A stretch of 64,000 nt of DNA, taken from positions 186,001 to 250,000 of the forward strand of contig OZ240674.1 in the NCBI GenBank assembly GCA_965198795.1, given 5' to 3'. Source of the stretch: G965198795 sp965198795. Lineage in GTDB: Bacteria > Pseudomonadota > Alphaproteobacteria > Rhodospirillales > Casp-alpha2. The notes under the pieces are model-generated. The model had not been told where the DNA came from. It ran no database searches and saw nothing but the letters and a program-made list of their open reading frames with translations. The position numbers were made by a program, and so were the translations under genes. Shown here piece after piece: positions 63,441 to 64,000 of this stretch; the stretch's first letter is position 1, and each line of letters begins with the position of its first letter.

Positions 63441-64000
63441 CAGATGACCTGTTTATCCCGAAGAGCCTGAATATCCTCGGCGGAGAAACCGGCGTCCGCC
63501 AAAATTTCATCCGTATGCTGGCCGCGTTCCGGCGTCGCACGGGCGTAGTGAGGTTCTGAACGGCTCATGGAGATCGCCTGACCGACAACATTGATTTCGC
63601 CCAAGTCCGGATGCTGTACGGGCCGTTCCATCCTTATATGCTGAACCTGTTCGTCGGCGAATACTTCATCCATGGCGTTAATCCTCCCGGACGGCACACC
63701 GATCTCATTCAGGATATCAATCCACTCGGCGCTCGTTTTGGTGATGGTGTGTTTCTCCATGCCATTATTGACCTTGTCGCGCGCGGCGCGGCGGCTGTCC
63801 TCGGTGGCGAGTTCGGGATCATTCGCCAGATCATCGGCCTCCAACGCCTCGCAAATCCGCCGCCACATCACATCACCACCGCCCGCGATATTGATATGGC
63901 CGTCCTTGGTTTTAAAAACGCCCGTCGGCACCGTCGTGGGATGGTTGTTACCCGCTTGGCCCGGCACCTCGCCGCTGATTAAATATCGCGCGGCCTGGAA
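63440..64000 (-). CDS. CaiB/BaiF-type class III CoA-transferase, partial (C-terminal part)
   Basis: The frame stays open to the window end, so 186 residues of the C-terminal half are visible. It reads FQAARYLISGEVPGQAGNNH, then GHINIAGGGDVMWRRIC, EWIDILNEIGVPSGRINAMD and DILADAGFSAEDIQALRD. These are typical of formyl-CoA/succinyl-CoA transferases. It would exchange CoA between organic acids. The N-terminal catalytic aspartate lies outside the window. It heads the visible part of the operon. Confidence 0.92.
   Translation of the reverse strand, partial: FQAARYLISGEVPGQAGNNHPTTVPTGVFKTKDGHINIAGGGDVMWRRICEALEADDLANDPELATEDSRRAARDKVNNGMEKHTITKTSAEWIDILNEIGVPSGRINAMDEVFADEQVQHIRMERPVQHPDLGEINVVGQAISMSRSEPHYARATPERGQHTDEILADAGFSAEDIQALRDKQVI

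Overview
The window reads as a high-GC alphaproteobacterial chromosome segment, most like Rhodospirillales and relatives. The basis is gene content and order: priA next to atpH with a five-gene F1 operon (atpHAGDC) split from F0, a DUF484-xerC pair, FixL/FixJ with a haem-type PAS domain, a DivK homologue, carB-greA, hisZ-purA, and rpoH beside rluD. There is no rRNA, CRISPR array, integrase or intact prophage. Three tRNA genes are present: Ile2-CAU, Arg-ACG and Gly-CCC.

Layout. 1-1.7 kb: the end of a corrinoid-dependent C1 (methyl-transfer) cluster. 2.3-8 kb: a YdjM-type membrane protein, a PAS/degenerate-GGDEF/EAL protein, an OYE-type N-demethylase-like flavoprotein and a cysteine-dioxygenase-like cupin. 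8.0-9.0 kb: the remains of an HTH antitoxin/PIN toxin module. 9.2-16.8 kb: atpHAGDC and priA. 16.9-20.7 kb: DUF484, xerC and fixLJ, followed by a very AT-rich island. 21.9-29.5 kb: a lipoprotein, panBC, a gamma-glutamyltransferase and a DUF547 protein, separated by repeat-rich spacers and two transposase remnants. 29.5-32.5 kb: guaA, an exported repeat protein and a YHS-domain protein. 33-36 kb: a radical SAM/atypical phosphoesterase pair, then a lower-GC two-gene cassette ending in a TIR/Ndt-like protein. 36-47.5 kb: greA, carB, pssA, divK, a Crp-family regulator, a second gamma-glutamyltransferase, hisZ and purA. 47.6-52.3 kb: a tail-anchored pseudokinase with a membrane partner, then rpoH and rluD. 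52.4-59 kb: a small membrane protein, a JAMM peptidase, a threonine-aldolase-like enzyme, a GMC oxidoreductase and a 939-residue ankyrin/disordered protein. 59-64 kb: an operon of CoA-transferase, thioesterase, hyuA and hyuB.

Themes. Several genes fit catabolism of methylated or quaternary amines and related carbon: the corrinoid protein with DUF1638, the OYE-type demethylase, the GMC dehydrogenase and the HyuAB-like pair. This link is inferred from family membership and not proven by the sequence. The best candidates for undescribed biology are the 60-residue protein plus TIR/Ndt-like gene (35.0-36.0 kb), the tail-anchored pseudokinase with its membrane partner (47.6-50.3 kb), and the radical SAM/phosphoesterase pair (33.1-35.0 kb). 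A decayed toxin-antitoxin module and several repeat families show past mobile-DNA activity.
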